NCBI GenBank assembly: GCA_916700875.1
Contig: CAKAKS010000066.1
Span: 17,108,361-17,172,360 of the forward strand
DNA: 64,000 nucleotides
Reading direction: 5' to 3'
Origin: Sebastes aleutianus
Taxonomy: Eukaryota; Chordata; Actinopteri; Perciformes; Sebastidae
Shown: piece by piece, positions 34,063-48,394 of the stretch
Numbering within the stretch: position 1 is the first letter of the stretch
How the letters are laid out: every line of letters starts with the position of its first letter
Made by a program: the position numbers and the translations under genes
Notes under the pieces: model-generated
What the model was told of the DNA's origin: nothing
The model's database searches: none
Seen by the model: only the letters and a program-made list of their open reading frames with translations

Positions 34063-37000
34063 AGCGAGGCTGGAGGCAAATGAAGCCAAGACTGCTATTA
34101 TTATTCCAGAGACCGTAGAACCAGACTTTGGGGATTTCTGTGGGCTTACTATGTGCCTAATTACGGCAATCAGTTATGTAAATGAAAAATTGAAAACATC
34201 GCCTGGCATCCAGTTTGACGTTTAGACATATTATATCCTGGGCTAGTTATTGTTTCATGTGAATATAACACAAGTGTCTTATCAAGAGAAAGTCCTGACA
34301 GTCTCTCTCGCTGCGTTCCGACTCCACATCCTCTGAGGTCCGGCGCTGAATCACTCTACTGTGTGCGCATCACAAATTGACAGGGCAATATGGTCAGAGA
34401 GTGGAAGGAGAATGAGGAAACCGAGCAAAAGATTACGTGCTCGCACAGCATTATGTTTAGAAATCTATTCTGAAGCCGTCCTGTCGATCCTCTGCCTTGC
34501 TGCTCTCAGTGGAAGCAGAGAGGACATCTGCTTTCTACATCCCTCCTCTCTGATCCACAAGGCCACCAGTGTGCCTCTGCGCTCGGTCTCGGTCCTCATC
34601 AGGGCTCTGCTGTTTCAGCTGAAGCCACCCAGGCATACAGTGGGAGCCTGGGCTAGTTATTATTACGGAGGTGGGGACGGAATGTCATGTATTATAATGC
34701 TCTGACTTTAACTCAAGGATGATCCCCGCTTGTCCGCTACACCACTGTGGCTACCACCAGCTATGCAGGGCCAGGAAGTGGTTAGATGTGTGTGTGATGA
34801 CACACCCATCCACCCACACATCTCTCCCAGCCTGCAGGAGGGGATGGCGAAGGTTCTGGGCGCCTGCCACTTGTGTTGAGTAAAGGCTTTAGCAGCTTTG
34901 GGCTGTGGTTTGGTTGGTTTTGGTGCTCTGCCCTTCCCCACCCTGTAGATCCTCCACACATTCTCACCAGGAAGTATCCAAACTGACCATACTAGTGGCT
35001 TGAGTTGACATTTTGGATACTAAGGGTGTTCCCCCATGCTCAGCATATGGTCACCCACCCTAAAAAGAATGTGTTGGTCACACCAGGAGTGTGGTAACTC
35101 CTATCTTGAAATTTGGGCGATGTGATGAAGTGTTTTTTAGTGCAAGGTCATACATTTGCAAAAGATGAAGCTCTTGGTTCAACTTGTTTTTTTATTTTCT
35201 CCATATTCTGATCTTTTTGATTTTATCAGTTGAAACTGATGCGTCCTGGTGTTATTTCTCCCAAGTCTGAGATACTGTCTCTAACTGATATGTTTTCTCC
35301 AGATGCTGGGATGTATGGTTTATAGTTCACTGTAGGCAGCCTCTCAGTGTGGCTTCTGCTAGTGTTTAATGTGGCCTGGCAGAAAACTGCGATGAACTAA
35401 AGCCTGTTTATGTAAGCATATGTTTGCCTCCCCACATACACAGAGGGAGAGCGGTCATATGGATGTTGCTGGGACGACACTTTTGCCAGCAAGAGGAAGC
35501 ACCTCAGACCATGAACCAATTGAGAAAATAGGCGCTTTCAAGGAATGCCAAAACTCCCCCCCTACCGGAGTCTCCTTCTCAAGGCTGCTCTGTGTACCCA
35601 GAGAACAATGAGCCGTCGCTGCAACTGTAGCCCAAAACGGAGCCCTGTGCTGGGGCATGAAATACCAGGCGAAGGGGCTCAGAGGCCTGGATGCATTCTA
35701 CCAGATTTCTTGAACAACTACAGCGTCAAAGTTGCCAGGACTGGCCTTCATAGAGTTCTGTGAGAGAGTTATGAGATGAGATTTGTAGCCCAATCTTCCA
35801 ACTCGGTGTTGGACTACCCAGCAGTGCTTAAATCTGTGTGAATTCTAAACTGTGCAGCCTCGGGGCTTTCTGGCATGTCGAGCACTGCAGGGGTGCAGGG
35901 GAGATGCCAGGGAAAAAGTTTACCTCTTCTAAGACCCTTCCTCTCTCAAACAAAGCTCGACCACTGGAGCTTTCTGCTCGGAGGCTTTCTCGGTATGCTG
36001 AGGGATATTTTAACTAGCAAATGTTTAACTTTTGTTTTACTACACACACAGGCTTTGTGCATACATCATTGTGGAGCGCTGTTCCCACTCAGCCTCTGAG
36101 TGCTATAGCACAAATGAAAAATTGTTTAATCTCAGTTTCTCCAAAGCCGTGAGTAAAATTCAGCCAGTGTTCTGCTATTGTTCCCATGGTAATGACTGGA
36201 CTGTTTGCCTAATAAGTTCAGTGACAGAGAGAACAAAGCTTTATTGTTCAAAAATAAAGTATTTAATAAAGATCGAATTCACATATTCTTTATCTTTTTA
36301 TGCGAGCAGGCAAGGTTATGTTGTAGTTTATTATTTAACACAATAGGCCTATTGTTTGTAGGGAAATTTCACACATCAAATGTAATTCACGTAATGTCCT
36401 TGCTGGGGGGCGCTGATAATCTTTTTCGGTCTCTAATTTCATTCTTGTCTCTATTTTAATTTAATTTTCAGTGCGAGCTATCTGAACAACAGCTGATGAT
36501 CATGATATTCTGTGGGTCTGTTCACTTGTTGATGGGCCTCAAAAGCCCTGAAGGTCTCTGCTCTTTCCTATTACATTTGACCCACACACACAGCATTAGT
36601 CTCATAGTTAGCGGATGTCCTCCTTCACTGGCCCCTTCAAGGACAGTACTTTCTTTCACAGCCTTATCTTATCTAAGTCCCACTCTCCGGACATGCTGGA
36701 CTATTTCATGCTTGGCTGGGAGGGTACAATTTATGTTCATTTGAATTACATTTCAGGATGCTTTGGCAGTTTTCATTTTTATGCACTTATGTTCCTCATT
36801 GGCTGCTTTGTTCCGGTGCTCTGATGCTGTATCAGTGATCTATTTCCAGGTCCTCATGGCTGCAAATGGAGACTGCCTCATACATGTTTTTAGACATAGT
36901 GTTTTGGCCGTGGAATGTGGTTCGTGGCCTCTATGCGTCTCTATGTGGCAGCTGGTGTCAGGGTGCAGTTTAGCAGCTGAGGTTCTGCTGCTGATGTTGC

Positions 37001-38639
37001 AAGTGTGAGCCCCACCCAACCACAGATACAGTACTTGTTCTTGTATGTCACAGATAGGACGTCACTTTGAATGATAATAGAGAGAGCCAAGATAGATAAC
37101 AGACGTGTATGCATACACAGATACAGGAAGTGAGTCACACATACTGTCAGTATCTAGTTCACACATGTCTGCATCTCCATGTATGAAAGCTGCTGTTTCG
37201 AACTCTTCATTAGTCATTCGTGATAACCGCAGTTCGTCAGCCTCTGTTTCACACACACACACACCCCTTCAGACAGTGACTAAGCAGCAGTGTCTCCTTG
37301 AGCAAGGTCTGTTGCGTTTTTATCAGACAGACATAGACAGGCTTTGTTCACACGGTGTGCGCTCGCTGTCCGAAGCGTGGCTGTCACTGGCAGTGACTCT
37401 GTTAACAGACAGATGGAGAGATGGATGGAGGTGGCGTAATCATTGGATACTTTCCCACTCCCCCAGATGGGAAACTTCCTCCTCCATGCATCATCAAACC
37501 TGTCTCATTCAGTTACCACCTTGGTTAGTGAAGGGGATAATGCTGTTGAATCAGAGTAGTAATCCTGAACTGTTGCCATCCGAGTCCCTTCTTGTTTCCC
37601 TATTTTTTATTTTTTTTACTGTGTAATATTGGAGAAAATATGACAATGGAAGGATTTGGGATCACAATATGAATGCCGGAATTAAAGAGGTTTAAAAGAA
37701 ACTACATTAGAGCTTAAATGATATAATACAGTAAAACGATGTGTTGTTTCTTCCGGATTACAGATAATGAAAATGGTTGATGTTAAAGAAACATACTACG
37801 GCTCTATACTGCCTCCGTGAGCTTTCACGTCCTTCCACTGTTTCATTCTCCCCAATCTATCAACCTCAACGCCTCTCTTCCCCAGGAGAGCCATATTATG
37901 TGGGCCACACCACTTCTTTGAGGCTCAGGTCCCCTGATATATAGCAGGAAAATTGGTCTTTTTTGCCATATAGTGTAGGGCGCTAACCCACTTTCCTGAT
38001 CCAGATTACGCTGAGGAAGTCCTCCTTTGTCTTTACAGCCATAGAAGATTACTGTTTGTTTTATGTCCCTTTATCTCTCAATCTATTTTCACTGTTTGCC
38101 TTTTGGATACACACCCCACCAGAGACCTAGACCTATTGAGCCCGGCGCTAACAGACTGTAAAACAGAACTTGACTGCCTCATACCAAAGGTATCTTCTCC
38201 CTGTGAACATAAGACCCCCACTGTGTACGGCCTCTGTTAAACATTGACAAAAAGACACCCACACGGATTCCGATGTGTGGTTTCATTTACAGTCCAGAAC
38301 ACTTGTTGTCAGCCCCCTTTGACTTATCGCAGACGGCTTAGAAACATGAGAGGCTTTGTGTCTATGTGGAAAAATGCCATTCTGTGCTGGACACTTTGAG
38401 AAATAGTTGGGCTTATGAAAAACTGATTTTTGTCTCCCCACTTTTTTCATTTGTTTCTTGTCAATCTTTCTGAAGTTATCAAAATAAAGATTTTTTTTTC
38501 TCTTTTACCGCCTGTTATGATGTTGGTAACACACAAAGCAGATATGTCTGTGGGTTTTGTTCCATTTTGTGTGGACCAGTGGGCAAGAGAAGCGGGTCTG
38601 AGAAGTCAATGCGGAAGTGCATTAAACTTGCATTCTTTC

Positions 38640-39195
38640 TAACAGCCAGCAGGGGGCGACTCCTCTGGTTGCAAAAAGCAGTCACATTGTATAGAAGTCT
38701 ATGAGAAAATGACCCTACTTCTCACTTGATTTATTACATCAGTAAACATTGTAAACATGAGTTTATGGTCTCAGTCGTTTCAAGTCTTCTTCAATACAGC
38801 ATGATGTTTCATTTAGTAAATTATGGTCCCATTTAGAGTCAAATAGATCATAAAGTAGGGTATGCTTTAGGGCGTGGCTACCTTGTGATTGACAGGTCGC
38901 TACCACGGTGTTGACCGGTCTGGGAGTTGTCCGTGTTTTGGTCTTACAACTTTAACCCTTTCACAGTGTGTTTTCAGTTCATTAAAATTAATTATAACCT
39001 TTTCGATTGCCTAAATATGCCTTATTCAGCGTTCGGTTGTACTTAGCTCCATCCTCTCAAATCACTTCTGGTTGCAAAAAAACAAGATGGTGACGGACAA
39101 AATGCCGAAACCAGAGGCTTCAAAACGTCTGTCCACAAACCAATTGGGGACGTCACGGTGACTACGTCCACTTCTTATATACAGTCTATGGTATG
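38640..39195. repeat. Dispersed teleost repeat
   Basis: It runs from CCAGCAGGGGGCGACTCC to CTTCTTATATACAGTCTATG, both phrases I associate with a frequent teleost interspersed element. Also visible are GGCGTGGCTACCTTGTGATT and GACAGGTCGCTACCACGG. Noncoding. Single copy in this window, so limits are approximate. Confidence 0.5.
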
Positions 39196-41428
39196 GACAT
39201 GCACACCAAACAGGTCCACGGTGCACTACAGTCTGAAAATATCGGTAAAACTTTACAATAAGGTGGCATAAACCCAGATAGTCAGTGACACAAAAAGTCA
39301 CGTTGCACTGTGAATCCATTACAACACTAAGTTTAGCCTGTAACATCACCAGGGACAAGTCATTAACCTTCAATTCCACATTATCCATCAAGGCGGAGGA
39401 ATATGGGGCACGTCTCTATCAGCTATACTCTGTTACATCTTTTCTGCTGTTCTCTCCATTCCAGTCTTTACTTTCACTTGTTACTGGACAAAGAGGCTTT
39501 TTATCCCTCTGCTCCTATACATCCCATTACTACCTGACTATATTGTACAATAGGCGGAGTGAGGGCCCCTCTTTCATAGAGAGGAATGCACTGTGAAGGG
39601 AATCGATGGGGAGGAATGTATATAGGTGTGTGTGTGCTGGGTAGGTGTGTTGCGCATGCCTGCTCCTGCACTGATTTGGACTATTGTTTTCATTTTGTGC
39701 AATCTCACTGAGTTACAAAGTGATGAGTTCAAGCTCACCGTGAACTGTGTGTAATAACCAGCTGTAGGTATTAGCTGATGGACGTGTATTGTATTGCAGT
39801 TCTGTCCTTGTAACGTTCAAAAAAAGACTCTCAGTCTCGCAGTATTGATTCTGAATTCAAAACGGTATCTGAGAGGAAAGAGGGAGAGGGCAAAGGGGGA
39901 CAAGCACCAATGATGTTGCTCTTTGTTTTGATGATGCCGAGCAGGTGTTTGGCTTTATGAGAGCAGATGGGTCTATTATGCATGTCTGCCTTCCCTGCAT
40001 GCCGCATAGTGTATACTATAGTCCCTGCCAGCATGCCTGTGTTTTAATGTGTTTGTTTACTGGGCCCAGTGGCAGACGGTGCGGTGTCAGAGCTTGTTGT
40101 ATCGTTGTGTTGTTCCTGCTGTCTCAGCAATTACTTTTATCGTGTCTGTCGCTAGTTTTCCATTATTGCCTACCTCAAGTAAAAGAAAGATATCAGCTTG
40201 TCTGGATGTTCACTCAGGTGGATTTGGGCGCTTAATCGCCCGTCCTGAAGGTGGGAATGGAAGCCTCTACGAGCAGCATACTAAGAAATATAAAGGGTAG
40301 ACAAAACACACTTCTATGAAAAAGGACTTGAATGTTCAAATAACAAAAAAACACTCTTAATGGGTGGATCATATCGAATGCCAGTTAGCACCGTTTGTCA
40401 ACTCTAAAAGGGGTCTGGTAGTCAATTTAATAGACTAAATCACTCATCAATTAATCTGAAAAATAATTGATGGTTTAATTGACCACATAATGACCCCTGT
40501 AAATTAACAGTATGTATAAGGCACATTATACACACGTTATCAAATACAATTTGTATTTTGCTTTCAAAGTTCTGTGTGTGTAATGTCTATGTAAATGTAA
40601 TCCAGTCTCAGCTCTCGCCAGGGGATTCCCCAAAGCTGTGACGAGCCAGGCAGATGAGAAAACCAGCCGACTAAAAAGGGATGTTTATGGCTGATGATTT
40701 GTTTGATGTCATTTTTCAATTTAATTTTAATAAACAAACTTCAAAATACCACCGATAAACATTTTTATTAGATTGTAAATTCAATGCTGCTAAAATCAAT
40801 TCAAACCTGAGCACGTGCATTACTGCCAAACATGCTGTTTAAAAAAAGATTGGGAGTAAAATATCTCAATGAATTTAAACTAAAATCAATGACCAGAATG
40901 ACAAACGCATATTGACCTTGTTCAGTCAATTGCCTCATTAGACTTTCTCCTGCCTCCCTCCAGAAATCAGTAACCTTTAAAGATGTTATGCTCGTCAGTT
41001 TGAGATATGTTCTTGCTAATGTCTTCTCTGCTGATGTTTACATATCGTTTCTGCAGATGTTTACATTCTTATATTGTTTCTGCAGATGTTTACATTTGTG
41101 GCTCCTGTTTTACATTTCACCCAGACACATTTTTACTACAAACAGCAGCCTCTCGGTTGTTTGCTCTAAAAATATTTGTTATGGTCTGGCAGAAGTGACT
41201 TTACGGCAAATAAAAGTACCGAATTTTGTGGGGGGGTTTTTAAGCTATATATGGAACAATGAGTTTTGTTCTGTCTCTGTGTGTCTCTGTCTTTCTCTTC
41301 ACTGCTCACTGTCATGTCTGTGGACGGACCTCAACTCCGTCATGTCTGGTTCAACTTGGAAAGGAAAATTAGCACATTCTCAGTCTATTTATTCCATTAT
41401 TATTTAACAAATTTGTATGGACACATTC

Positions 41429-41479
41429 TTCTTCTTCTTCTTCTTCTTTTTCTTGTTCTTGTTCTTGTTCTTCTTCTTC
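41429..41479. repeat. (TTC)n-rich simple repeat
   Basis: TTC units interspersed with TTG, ending exactly where the 41480 duplication copy begins. It may mark the duplication breakpoint. Confidence 0.85.
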
Positions 41480-42241
41480 AAGTGGTTATTGCATGACATT
41501 TGTTTTTCATAATAGCTAATTTTTTACTTTTCTAAAAATGCATTATACTATTTTGTTCTCAAGAGATTTCTCCTGATATTCACCTTGATCAACTCTTCTC
41601 ACACACTTTCTTTGAATAACATTGCAAAATATCAAAACTACTCTTCTGTAAAACACATTGGCTCACTTTTTAAAAGCTGCAGTGGGTAGAAATGGAGCAA
41701 ATATGATTTAAAAAAAGTGATTTTTATAAAACGGTCACTATATTCTGACAGTAGTGCATGAGACAGGTAATCTGAAAAAAAATCATGTGCCTCTGTGTCC
41801 TCCGGCGTTCCTAATGGCATCTGCAAGATTTCATAGGCCGGAGGAAAACAACCAGTCGGAGCTGATCTGGAGTCTGCCGTTTAGCTGCCGTCTATGAGAG
41901 CCGGCTGTAATGCCTATTTCTCGTCTCAAATGTTTTCAGTAACATCTTGTAGTGTACTGTTTAGCGAAAGCAGCAGCCAAGTGGAGATCTCCTGAGGAAA
42001 TACCAAGCACCGTCCACCAGCCGGAGCACAGCCAATAGGAATGCTCTCTATCTCTGAAATGACCTGTGATTGGCCAAAGTCTCCCATTGGGGGCTAGAAT
42101 TTCTAAAGTCTGAAAACAGAGCCATGAGAAGGTGCAGAAGTCTAGTTATCTCTCAGAGCACTTGAATTACAATATGCTGAAAGATTATTATGGAATTTTC
42201 CCCCAATGATGCCAAAAATATTCTGCCTCCCGCCACTTTAA
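41480..42241 (+). repeat. Duplicated segment, copy 2 (with CCAAT-rich MITE copy 3)
   Basis: The 190-base flank matches 31253-31440 with a few substitutions. The MITE part (41669-42241) is shorter and more diverged, with an internal deletion around GCTGTCAATCACTCGCAAAC. It keeps ACAGCCAATAGGAATG and GTGATTGGCC. Confidence 0.85.
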
Positions 42242-44275
42242 CTAAAGCACTGTGCAACTCCCCTGACTATTAAATTGTGTTTCACACGGTGGTACATCTT
42301 GCTGCGTTGCTGTTTCGGCCCTGCAGAGGGAGCCATTGCTCCATTTCAGATCCTGCAGCAGCCCAGGAGCCAAGACACACCTTTCTCTCTTCTTTATCAC
42401 CTTTTCCTTTACAGATTCACTTCATAATATTCACCTTACTGTCATTGATAGCAGTTTAACAAAAGCATTCACATGATTAAATGCTAAATGAATTGCCTCG
42501 GTGTACATGTCCTCTTAAATCCACACATATCTGTCTCTGATATTGCGCAGCCTGCACCCCCGAGGGTAGAAATCAATGGAGATGAATTGCCCAACGAGTA
42601 CGTTTCTCTCTGAGATGCTGCAGTCTCCTGTGACCGGCTGAGGTAGCGTTCCTGAAAGTCAGCAATGATTCTGGGCAGCAGCCAGAGTGCTCTGCTGCTT
42701 ACTACTGACATGCTGCACAACTGTCTCTATGTGGTATGTGTATGACTGAGTACTTGAGCCTGTTTTCCTTCAGTACAAGGGGTGTTGAGAAATAAGATGG
42801 ACCCTCAAACCAGGTGTTAGAAAGACTCCCTGTTCTGTTATTGCTGTGTGTGTGACGAGGCCGGCTACTCCCCCGGCTTTTCTAATCCACGGACTGTGAC
42901 GCATACATCCTTTTTCTTCAATATGAAGAACACCATCTGCATGATTTGTGCGTCCTTGCCCGACATTTCATTTGCAATATTCCTCAGATTTTCATGATGG
43001 ATATAGAGTAGAATGTTGTTTACAACGCTGTCACAAGAGCCCCTGCATCTAATCTCAAAGAAGAAGTTAGATCACTCAGACATTACACACTCAATGTGAT
43101 ACATCTAATAACAAGGTAGGACTGTCGATGAGATTTACAGTGTCATTACCTCGTCTCTGTGTCTGAGTTATGACTGCGTAGCTGTCGGCGCTGGTTTTTC
43201 CACGCTCTGACTGAGGACTGACCTCCAGGGGGGATTTCTCCGTGATACGTCTGGTTTCACAGCTCGTCACAAGTCAAACAGATGTGACCCGGTGTCTGGC
43301 GTAACACAGCCATGTAACCGAAGTCCTGTGATATTCAGATGTGTTGAGGCTTTTGTGACGCAGGTATTACGGGAACAGATTTGTAACCTGGTGCTTTGAC
43401 AGGGTGTGACCATAAATCAGTTTATTCTCTCACTGTCCTTGTGCAATCAACTGTCTGAGAGTGTACAAACACACGGAGGAAAAGCTCTGTAATAACTCTG
43501 TCTTATTTTTATTTCTTTGCCCTCTGTGTGAAAGAACGGGGAGGACATTTGCTTGGCAGGCCATAATCAGACAGACAAACCCCGATCAGCTGCATTTGTC
43601 TCGTATTTTCAGACACTTCTGCCACAGTTTCATTGTGTGTGTGTGTTTGTTTACGTCTGTTTATGCCAGTGTGTATTTGTGTATGTAAGTGTAGGTTTGT
43701 GCCTGTGTACGCACAGTATGTCTCAGTTGGCGAGTGGGAGTCGTGGTGTGGGTGGGGTTAAGTTTTCAGATTAGATGACAGTCAGGGCTCTTTGTTGTGG
43801 TTTGGGGCCCGGCTGGTCTCGGGAGGGGGCCTCTCCTGTTTCCCTGCCCTGTTCTACTACCACACATGTGAGTTAAGACTAAAGACAGCCTTTAACCTTC
43901 AGCACAGAGACTACAGTTGTGAAGATAAAAGGTGGAGTTGCTATCTGAGGTTATAAGATGGTGCTGCTGATTAGAAGATGAAAATGACATTTGTATGATA
44001 ATCATCAGTGTGTTTGTCTTCTTTACACTCTCCAGAGTACCATATGGATCTCCTCAGGGCTCTTGTTTGTCTTTTGTAGACTGCCTGTCTGAACACTAGG
44101 CATAGTCTGGTGATATTAAAGGTTAATTAGGATTTATTACAACTAAGGTCTTGTTTCCATAGCTTTTGCTTTAATTCCTATCGATAATAGTGACATTCAA
44201 TTCATCAAGTTAATTGCAGAGACCGGGAGGAGTCCAGGTTAGACAAACCAACTTGGAGGAGAAAATGAAGGCAAA

Positions 44276-44718
44276 AGGCCCAGACACACCAACCCGACAT
44301 CAAAGAACTAGAGGCGATGAAGGCCGACTGTGTGATGAAACAAAGCAGCGTTTGCTGAACATTTTCACACCACTCTCACTCATCTCTTAGCTTCATTCCA
44401 GACGGCCATGTGGTTGTGAAAATATCCGTGTATTAGAATGATCAGATGAGATGAAGAGAAAAAATGAGAAGAGCCTTCTGTGTGTGCCCTCTTGACTTTA
44501 CTCGTTGGCTTGCTTTCCTCACTTCCGTTTCTCTTCTCGTGCACTGATTCGTTTAAGCTGAACAGCCAATCAGAGCGCCGTCGCCAATTCAACATACTGA
44601 ATTGGCCTCTGATACGAGCAGACCAGAGCCGACACTGCAAAAACTGTAAGCCGACAGCTGCTCACTGACGGTCCCAAACTGTCCGATGGCCAACCGTTGG
44701 CTTGTTGTGTCAGAGCCT
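44276..44718. mobile_element. MITE with AGGCCCAGACACACCAA ends
   Basis: The left end AGGCCCAGACACACCAACCC and right end CTTGTTGTGTCAGAGCCT are imperfect inverted repeats. Internal motifs ACATCAAAGAACTAGAGGCG and CGATGGCCAACCGTTGGC are familiar from teleost hAT-like MITEs. About 440 bp, noncoding. Confidence 0.6.
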
Positions 44719-45782
44719 AAACAGTAAGATTATTGTCCAAACTTAGTTGTAGTTGTGACATTTCAGGTCCACTCACTTTTGGTTTCCCCTCCAAATAAAT
44801 TGTTTAAGATAATCTGGCTGAAATGTTGGCTTGTTTACAACCTGTTTGATCTACTGAAAACTTTTTCAGGCACCATCAGATTTGACCTCTTGCGTTCCTT
44901 GATCTCGGCAAGTACTTTTGTGATTCTAAGGTATTATAGGCAATCGAAAATGATGACCAACGCTTTCAATATAAGACCCGAGTTGTGACAAACAACATTT
45001 CTTACATTTGCAATGAGAAAATGTTTTAGTTTTCTTACTTTCATCTTCCATCTCATCACTTTCATCTTTTGTTTTAATACACAAATATTGTATGGAGTCC
45101 ATTTGTCTCCACAGCCTTTCCTTCCATGCTCACTTCATTGCCCGTTGCTTAGAGTTAATACCTTTTCTTTCCTCCTCTGCAAACACTACATATCTAACAC
45201 TTGTCTCCTGTAATATATCTTTGGCTTTTCGCTGCGTGACTCTCAGCTCCGACTCCATTATGTTCCTTCAAGCTGATTAGGTGTACGGACAGGAAGTCGT
45301 CCGTATTCCTCCACACATCCGTTTAGAAACAAGAAATGCACCGGCTATTGTCTTGAAAGCAGTTTGACCCTCTTAGAACATATTATGCAAGTGTGTGTGT
45401 GTGTGTGTGTGTTTAGGAGAAGCGATTTTATCCAAATTTTCTAATCTTTCCATGGAACAAGTGATCCCTGTCGGTGTTCTGTTTACCTAATCCCTCCTGT
45501 TTTGATCAAACCTCGGAGTTAGTGTTGGATTAACTGATTGTGTAATATATTGGTTTCACTCCTCCTCCCTCGTGGCGGCCAATTAGCACATCTGGCCCCG
45601 CTGCAGTCAGACCGAGCTGCTAATCCACCATCCAATCAGCAGGTAATCACCATTAAACATAGCAAAAATCCCAGTCAGGCCTGAAGCTGCACTAACCACT
45701 AAATCTGCTGTCTCTGAATACCTGCGTTTGTCCTCGGTGGCTCCTGGCCAGGACGCAGCGATGCTCTATGTTGGAGCGAATC

Positions 45783-45816
45783 GCCTGCCAGCCTGCCAGC
45801 CTGCCAGCCTGCCAGC
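45783..45816. repeat. (GCCTGCCA)n short tandem repeat
   Basis: Four tandem GCCTGCCA units, with a diverged edge. Confidence 0.85.
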
Positions 45817-47426
45817 GAGCTCTGTCATTGAGATAATAGCTGTTTTCTGTCTGTTTTTGTTCAGCCTCTAGGCTTTTGTCATCAGGTGTCAGTCTTTGTG
45901 TTTTACCGCAGGGAGATTTACCTGCAGCGTGTTCTGGTTCACGGAGCTGCTGCTGGCGTAAAAGAGAGACTAAAGAAAGACTAAATGGATTAAGTGACAC
46001 TGGAGTAATACACTGTTGTCCCGTTGCTTGTAGATTCTTTAAAAAGCAGCATCCACATGTATCAATGACAAAGTGACAACAGCAGTGAGAAAAATCACTT
46101 CATTAAAGGCCTGTTTTAACACAATGTCTGTGTTTGTATTCGAGGTGTTCGAGTTCTTGTTAAGTGAATATTTTTCCAATTTAGCAGCATGCCGGATCGA
46201 CTTTCAGAGTGGATTGACTGGATATGATATACACACACAATTGTGAATAGAGGGCACACACACACTCGCACAGGGGTCCCTGAATGTTTTGTGAACACCT
46301 CTAACTCTCCCTCTATGCATTCACCTCAACTATTTCTCTTTCCACCTCAGGAGCGATAAATCTCGTCTGTGTGTTGGTGTCTGCCACAGATTAGCCGCGT
46401 GATTTAAACTCTTGAGGGTGGAGCAGGCTTTTCTTGGGGAAATGACCCCGGCTTGCTACTGGCAACACCCCCGGCTCCTCTCCTCCTCTCCTCTGAGGTG
46501 AAAGGGCTTTTACAGGCTCCTTTTGTTTTCACTGTTTGCCTCATGTGTAAAACAGTTTGGAGGACGTGCTTCAGGGTGATGGAGTGCCATATGGGCATGT
46601 GTGTGGAGAGGGATGGTCCCAATACTTTCTTTTCTACAACTGTCCTGTAAGGAGGAGTGATGATGACCTCTTGAAATCAACTCAGTGATCCTCTGAAAAT
46701 CCCCTCGTCCACTCCCCTATACATGCCAGAAGAAATGTCTCACCCACACCACGAGGAAGGATACACACACACATCACACACAACAGCTGTATCAGGATTA
46801 ACTTGCCGGAGAGGAGAAACAGGATGCATGCTCTGGGTCTCTCTGCTCCTATACTTTGCTATGCGTGTTCTGGAGAGTAAAGGCAGATTGGCTGTAAACC
46901 AGAACAGTTTTATGGCTGAAAGTCACATGGAATAAACTTCAGGATCTCTGGTCTTGAGAACAGAGGAAAGCTGGCCACCAAACAGCTGGAATGATGGGGA
47001 AGGAGACTGTCTTTGCCCTGGATCTGGCATGACTTTTAAATGTTTGTTTTTCAAATTAGGGAATCATTTCTTCCTTTTTAAAAACATTTTTCTCGTATTT
47101 TTGCAACATCTAACTTTTACCCAACACTGAATGTGAAGTTGAGGTGTCTTTTGGGGAGATGATATTTTTGTTGGATACAGAACTGCCAGGATTATTAATA
47201 TTTACAAGACTAAGTGATTAAAGATTGAAACGATCCATGACACTAGGGATCTGCGTTATGAAATATGCATTTGAATTTGCCAAATGCTTTTGACCCTGTG
47301 ACCTACTAAAGTCCATGTTTTCCTCCTCACCTATCTTTTGGTTTATCAGTTTTTTTAAATAACCGCACAAATTTTGTTTTAAAAACGAATCTTTTATTTA
47401 AAAAAAAAAAAAAGGTTAAAATATGT

Positions 47427-47515
47427 CATAGTATAGTATGTCGAAAGAATTTCATAAAAATTCATAGTATAGTACTACTAAAAAATTCTTTAAAAAAAGT
47501 CATAGTATAGTGGAA
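47427..47515. repeat. Degenerate minisatellite
   Basis: Three to four repeats of a unit containing TCATAGTATAGTA followed by an A/T-rich spacer. It lies between a poly(A) tract and candidate exon B. Confidence 0.65.
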
Positions 47516-48394
47516 TGATATAATTTCACCATCTCTCTTTTTTTTATCACACTTAGACTTTTCCTCAGTTTACTGCTAGATAACATCTCTGGGTGTTCAT
47601 TTTCTCTCCCCTCATGGTTATAATTTCTCCATTTATTATCAAGCCAGTAAAAAAGAACAAAGCTCCCCACCCTGCTATGCTTCTGTGCTGCTGTGGTATT
47701 CCTTATTTATTTGTTTAAAAAGGGCGTATAGAAGCTGCTACAGTAATCTCTCCCTCCTTTTCCCCCCCTCTTTCTTCTTTTTTTTTTTTTTGTTAAAGTT
47801 CATTACCATCACCAGAGAGAGGCGCGTCGTAGGGGTTAATTTAGCGCCGACTCTGGGAGCTTCAGGGCGCACACAGTGCACACAGAGGACTAGTTGTGTC
47901 GATCACTCCCGCAGAGGCGATGCCCTTTTGTGGAGAGGTCTCTCTTGTCACACAGAGGACAGACGGCATTCACAGTCGGGACACAGGGACACAAAGAGAA
48001 GAACTGCATTTTAAAAGGCACCATTCTTTCAGTGCAAACCGCTGGGTGTGTTGACTGTAGGGTGTTTGAGAGGATCTTTGTTGCAAAGGAGAAAAGTAGA
48101 GAAGAAGAAGAAGAAGAATACGCGCAGTGAACGGGTTGGGGGATTTTTTTTTTTTTATGGACAGGGTTACTACAGTGCAGCCGATGCTGTCATCCACTCC
48201 ACCTATGTTTTTGCTTCCTCGGAGTCTTGTTTTGGATGAGGAGCTGGACTTTTACGCATAGTTTTTACGCAGAGATTGAGTAGGAGACGCCTGTCATGAT
48301 GAACTTTCTCTCCTTTTTACCTGCTGCATAGTGGGTTTGAGGCGGATCATTAACTTCAACAAGTAGTCATTTTGTGGATATATCTGTCGAAAGG

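Larger units (their letters stand above)
30783..48394. other. Intron-like region between candidate first exons A and B
   Basis: No internal coding exon is supported. Frames here are short or driven by low complexity. The longest, a 173-codon + frame at 37105-37626, opens without exon signals or family features. The stretch holds two CCAAT-rich MITEs within a long duplication, a GT microsatellite at 34030, a dispersed repeat at 38640, a MITE at 44276, a (GCCTGCCA)n block at 45783 and a minisatellite at 47427. The rest looks unique, as expected of a large vertebrate intron. Confidence 0.5.

Noticed and set aside
37105..37626. 173-codon + frame, the longest in the right half
   Set aside because: No recognisable domain, Ser-rich start over simple sequence, no exon borders or conservation argument.
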